Shown here: positions 5,387-7,122 of the stretch, piece by piece
Position numbering within the stretch: the first letter of the stretch is position 1
Layout of the letters: every line of letters starts with the position of its first letter
DNA from: an uncultured Mycoplasmatota bacterium
GTDB taxonomy: Bacteria; Bacillota_I; Bacilli_A; RF39; UBA660
DNA: 7,122 nucleotides
NCBI GenBank assembly: GCA_947296775.1
Contig: CAMYRF010000046.1
Location: 1 to 7,122 of the forward strand
Direction of reading: 5' to 3'
Notes under the pieces: model-generated
Seen by the model: only the letters and a program-made list of their open reading frames with translations
The model's database searches: none
What the model was told of the DNA's origin: nothing
Program-made: the position numbers and the translations under genes

Positions 5387-5417
5387 CCTTTCCAGGAACC
5401 CCCTGAAACTAGAAAGG
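5387..5417 (-). promoter_or_regulatory. Leader hairpin sequestering the toxin Shine-Dalgarno
   Basis: On the minus strand CCTTTCTAG (complement of 5409-5417) pairs with CTGGAAAGG (complement of 5387-5395), nine pairs including one U-G, with a 13-base loop. It captures the AAAGG half of AAAGGAGGG and leaves GAGGG exposed. Partial occlusion of the ribosome site by an upstream hairpin is a recurring control device in type I toxin mRNAs. That this one acts so is inferred. Confidence 0.6.
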
Positions 5418-5454
5418 CAGACACCAATAGCGGTTAAAATGTTTCCGAGAAATT

Positions 5455-5483
5455 AATATAAACTAAACAAAAACAAAGGTCAA
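5455..5483 (-). promoter_or_regulatory. Promoter of the toxin mRNA
   Basis: On the minus strand TTGACC (complement of 5478-5483), exactly 17 bases, then TATATT (complement of 5455-5460). The predicted start is near 5448, giving a leader of about 75 bases before the ATG. Confidence 0.8.
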
Positions 5484-5484
5484 A

Positions 5485-5505
5485 TGCCAAATTTGCCAAA
5501 TTTGC
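5485..5505. repeat. Tandem 9-base repeat upstream of the toxin promoter
   Basis: TGCCAAATT occurs twice head to tail (5485-5493, 5494-5502) followed by TGC. It sits immediately upstream of the toxin -35 box. It could be a binding site for a regulator or simple slippage; nothing else supports an operator. Confidence 0.5.
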
Positions 5506-5520
5506 AGACTTAAAACATAC

Positions 5521-5553
5521 AAAAACGGGAAATTCGTCTTAGACAAAAATCCC
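5521..5553 (-). terminator. Weak minus-strand hairpin with T-run
   Basis: On the minus strand GGGA and TTTGTC pair with GACGAA and TCCC across a 2x2 mismatch (complement of 5527-5553), then GTTTTTG follows. It lies upstream of the toxin promoter and could insulate it from antisense transcription out of spoIVFA. No gene ends nearby on that strand, so it may be fortuitous. Confidence 0.25.
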
Positions 5554-5653
5554 AATTCTGTAACACAAAACCACCTAAAAAAAGAAAGTTCGTAATTTTT
5601 AGAAAAATATGAATAACGGAAAAGCTATCGAATATAAATTATTAGGTGATAAT
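5554..5653. other. Intergenic stretch before spoIVFA, nothing clear
   Basis: AT-rich sequence with no hairpin, convincing promoter or reading frame with a ribosome site. An ATG at 5609 is in frame with spoIVFA but has no Shine-Dalgarno. A TATAAA at 5634-5639 could be a -10 for spoIVFA, but no -35 box is recognisable; in sporulating relatives this operon uses sporulation sigma factors. Confidence 0.5.
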
Positions 5654-6223
5654 ATGGCAAAAAAAGCTAAAGAAAAAATAAAACCATCATTTTTTTCTAG
5701 GTGTTTAAGTAAGATATTAGTTTTAACAGTAATAACCTTAGTCGCATTAATTACCCTAAAAAGCAACGCCGACCTAAGAAACGCAGTATATAAAAAAGTA
5801 TTTCAAAACAACATGAGTTTTGCCAAAATAAATGAAGTATATAAAAAATATTTCGGCTCATCGCTTCCACTTGCAGATAATGTAACCGCAGATACGCAGT
5901 TAGTATCAGCCGAAAAAATCGAATACTCTGATATCAGTAAATATAAAGATGGGGCCAAGCTAACCGTAAAAGAAAATTATGTAGTTCCAACCATGGATAG
6001 TGGTTTAATAATATTCGCAGGAAAAAAAGATGATTACGGAAATACAATAATAGTTCAAAGACCAGATAATGTTGAAGTTTGGTATGCCAATTTAAAGGAA
6101 GTAAATGTTAGTTTATACGATTACATCAAAAAGGGCGAAATACTTGGAGAAACCGAAGGAAAAACGTTATATATGGTATTTACTAAAGAAGGCAAGGCAT
6201 TAGATTATCAAAAATACATTTAA
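5654..6223 (+). CDS. spoIVFA: SpoIVFA-like stage IV sporulation protein (degenerate LytM/M23 domain)
   Basis: In B. subtilis SpoIVFA holds the SpoIVFB protease in a complex in the outer forespore membrane and keeps it inactive until engulfment signalling. Here the 189-residue protein has a basic cytoplasmic N-terminus, one transmembrane helix at about residues 17-37 (ILVLTVITLVALITL), a spacer, and a C-terminal LytM-like fold from about residue 105. The GNTIIVQRPDNVEVWYANL segment is where active M23 peptidases carry the zinc-binding YAHL His, and here it reads YANL. So the domain is non-catalytic, as expected for SpoIVFA. I chose ATG 5654 because AGGTGAT (5644-5650) precedes it; the in-frame ATG at 5609 has no ribosome site. 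The spoIVFB and rplU order downstream matches B. subtilis. Its last codons overlap the probable true start of spoIVFB. Confidence 0.85.
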   Translation: MAKKAKEKIKPSFFSRCLSKILVLTVITLVALITLKSNADLRNAVYKKVFQNNMSFAKINEVYKKYFGSSLPLADNVTADTQLVSAEKIEYSDISKYKDGAKLTVKENYVVPTMDSGLIIFAGKKDDYGNTIIVQRPDNVEVWYANLKEVNVSLYDYIKKGEILGETEGKTLYMVFTKEGKALDYQKYI

Positions 6224-6944
6224 AATACATATATTTTATTATATAACAGCCTTTATAAGCATGATAACTGGCAATTTTAAAGGCTTTTTAATATTCAGTA
6301 TTATTATATTAATACACGAATTAGGACACATTTTACCCGCATTATACTATAAATGGAACATAGAAAAAGTAATTCTTTTACCCTTTGGCGCACTTACACT
6401 TTTTAAAGAAAAGATAAATAAACCACTAAAAGAAGAATTTATAATATTAATATCTGGCCCGCTAATACAAATAATATTTACATATATCTTATTAAAAATA
6501 AATTATAATGAAGACATTTTAAACTATAGTAAACTAATACTATTTTTTAATTTACTTCCAATTTATCCATTAGATGGCTCCAAATTATTAAATATAATTT
6601 TAAATAAAATCACAAACTTTAAAAAAAGCCATTTACTTACAATTTATATCTCATTTTTAACTATAATATTTTTATTCTTCAAAATAAAAATAAGTCTAAT
6701 TTTTATTTTAATAATAATTTTTATTATAATAAAAGTATTAGAAGAACTAAAAAACCATAATAACATTTTTAATAAATTTCTATTAGAAAGATATACTTAT
6801 AACATAAATTTCAAAAAAAGAAAAACAATTAATAACATTAAACAAATGAAAAGAGATTATAAACATATAATCTATAGTAAAGGAAAATACCTAACCGAAA
6901 GAGAAATATTAAGGAAAAGGTTTGACTTTAAAAAGAAAATATGA
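6204..6944 (+). CDS. spoIVFB: SpoIVFB-like M50 intramembrane metalloprotease (start uncertain, ATG model begins at 6261)
   Basis: In B. subtilis SpoIVFB cleaves pro-SigK in the mother cell. The protein shows the zinc motif HELGH (His19, Glu20, His23 counted from ATG 6261), a conserved WNIEKVILLPFGA segment, a KEEF...SGP loop, and the second metal site NLLPIYPLDG (Asp105). More membrane helices and a basic C-terminal tail follow. The tail is shorter than the CBS domain of the 288-residue B. subtilis protein. From ATG 6261 there are 227 residues, but in-frame codons upstream read KIHIFYYITAFIS, matching the KIHVHPF...LLTG start of SpoIVFB. The frame is open back to TAG 6201, with no ATG, GTG or TTG. 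An ATT (6204) or ATC (6207) start, six to nine bases after AAGG (6194-6197), would give about 246 residues and overlap spoIVFA by 20 bases. No ribosome site precedes ATG 6261. Confidence 0.88.
   Translation: MIKNTFKIHIFYYITAFISMITGNFKGFLIFSIIILIHELGHILPALYYKWNIEKVILLPFGALTLFKEKINKPLKEEFIILISGPLIQIIFTYILLKINYNEDILNYSKLILFFNLLPIYPLDGSKLLNIILNKITNFKKSHLLTIYISFLTIIFLFFKIKISLIFILIIIFIIIKVLEELKNHNNIFNKFLLERYTYNINFKKRKTINNIKQMKRDYKHIIYSKGKYLTEREILRKRFDFKKKI
6248..6289 (+). repeat. Stem-loop with T-run around the first ATG of spoIVFB
   Basis: AGCCTTTA (6248-6255) and TAAAGGCT (6278-6285) form a perfect 8-bp stem with a 22-base loop containing ATG 6261, followed by TTTTT. It resembles a weak terminator or attenuator within the operon, but the long loop makes it poor. 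It would also hide the ATG, further arguing that this is not the true start. Confidence 0.4.
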
Positions 6945-6950
6945 TAAAAT
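6922..6950 (+). promoter_or_regulatory. Promoter of rplU, inside the end of spoIVFB
   Basis: TTGACT (6922-6927), exactly 17 bases, then TAAAAT (6945-6950) preceded by TGA, an extended -10. The TGA TAA at the end of spoIVFB forms part of this -10 region. Transcription would start near 6957, at the foot of the L21 leader hairpin, and lets rplU be made independently of the sporulation operon. Confidence 0.85.
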
Positions 6951-6956
6951 CTTTAA

Positions 6957-7036
6957 TTGTGTAGAGCCTCACTCTACAACCGCGCAGAGAAGGTTTTAAA
7001 ACGAAAGTTACCTTAATGGCGAGTCTTAGATTTTTA
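6957..7036 (+). promoter_or_regulatory. Ribosomal protein L21 leader (autoregulatory RNA)
   Basis: A perfect hairpin TGTAGAG (6960-6966)/CTCTACA (6972-6978) is followed by ACCGCGCAGAG and AAGGT (6990-6994) pairing with ACCTT (7010-7014). Then AATGGCGAGTCTTAG follows, whose GCG (7019-7021) can pair with CGC (6981-6983). This layout and the ACCGCGCAGAGAAGG...CCTTAATGGCG core are what I know of the Firmicutes L21 leader, a structured 5' element before rplU thought to bind L21 and repress its own operon. No terminator is seen between it and rplU, so control is likely at translation or by a fold not visible here. Confidence 0.85.
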
Positions 7037-7052
7037 AAAGGAGGTTAGAAAT

Positions 7053-7121
7053 ATGAAAGCAGTTATCGAAACTGGAGGAAAACAATATTATGTTGCAGAA
7101 GGTACTGAACTATACATTTAA
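7053..7121 (+). CDS. rplU: Ribosomal protein L21, N-terminal start only, with TAA at codon 23
   Basis: The ATG follows AAAGGAGGT (7037-7045) by seven bases and the L21 leader. The peptide MKAVIETGGKQYYVAEGTEL is a typical L21 N-terminus (compare the TGGKQ...VEEG pattern of B. subtilis L21). A component of the 50S subunit, normally about 100 residues. In this sequence the frame meets TAA at 7119-7121 after 22 codons, where homologues continue Tyr-Ile-Glu-Lys. As only one more base is present, this is most simply a sequence error or foreign bases at a contig end; a genuine broken rplU would be surprising. rpmA (L27) would be expected soon downstream. Confidence 0.88.
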   Translation: MKAVIETGGKQYYVAEGTELYI

Positions 7122-7122
7122 A

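Larger units (their letters stand above)
5214..5446. repeat. Inverted copies of a 5' RNA module at both ends of the toxin-antitoxin locus
   Basis: The plus strand at 5214-5242 reads GGAAACATT, 12 bases, TGTCTGCC. The minus strand, complement of 5446-5416, reads GGAAACATT, 14 bases, TGTCTGCC. The copies lie four bases after the predicted small-RNA start and a similar distance after the predicted toxin mRNA start, so both RNAs begin with the same sense sequence. In each copy the segment can close as a 5' hairpin (ACATTG/CAATGT in the small RNA; ACA plus ACC with GGTGT in the toxin mRNA). Confidence 0.8.

Noticed and set aside
5609..5653. Upstream ATG of the spoIVFA frame adding 15 residues.
   Set aside because: No Shine-Dalgarno before it, while AGGTGAT precedes the ATG at 5654.

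Overview
The window reads as a chromosomal segment of a low-GC, spore-forming Bacillota, probably an uncultured gut lineage. The evidence is very AT-rich DNA, strong AGGAGG-type ribosome sites, TGn-extended -10 promoters, and the sporulation/ribosome synteny spoIVFA-spoIVFB-rplU known from Bacillus subtilis. Family or genus cannot be settled from the sequence alone.

The left third (1-2350) looks like an accessory island. It holds the C-terminal end of an unidentified membrane protein, a terminator, and a candidate structured small RNA with its own terminator. Next come the remnant of a large serine recombinase (only its C-terminal coiled-coil region), an unrecognised gene translationally coupled to it, and two GNAT acetyltransferase genes. 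The first GNAT gene is intact apart from two in-frame TGA codons, both where its family carries tryptophan. All 17 other Trp codons I read outside that gene are TGG. The gene is therefore a candidate for transfer from, or ambiguous decoding by, a UGA=Trp system; otherwise it is a freshly broken pseudogene.

The middle (2350-5152) has housekeeping and metabolic genes: gpmA (phosphoglycerate mutase) with a textbook promoter and a bidirectional terminator, a convergent small Cys-rich collagen-like protein, and a fusion of an FAD-dependent oxidoreductase with a Rieske [2Fe-2S] domain (YhfW-like).

The 5153-5653 gap holds what I consider the best find, an apparent type I toxin-antitoxin locus. A 27-residue hydrophobic peptide is encoded on the minus strand (5290-5373). 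It has its own promoter (TTGACC-17-TATATT), a strong Shine-Dalgarno partly locked in a 9-bp leader hairpin, and a convergent ~80-nt RNA on the plus strand with promoter (TTGAAT-17-TATACT) and terminator. The two RNAs share a same-sense 5' module (GGAAACATT...TGTCTGCC). The small RNA also carries a split repeat that can base-pair with the toxin ribosome-binding region. The layout recalls the par/Fst and txpA/RatA-type systems, but I recognise neither the peptide nor the RNA as a named family.

The right end (5654-7122) is spoIVFA (degenerate M23/LytM-like partner), spoIVFB (M50 intramembrane protease that activates pro-SigK in B. subtilis) and the beginning of rplU with its L21 autoregulatory leader. 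The spoIVFB homology extends upstream of its first ATG without any ATG/GTG/TTG, suggesting an ATT/ATC start overlapping spoIVFA. The rplU frame meets a TAA at codon 23, one base before the window ends, which may be an end-of-contig artefact.
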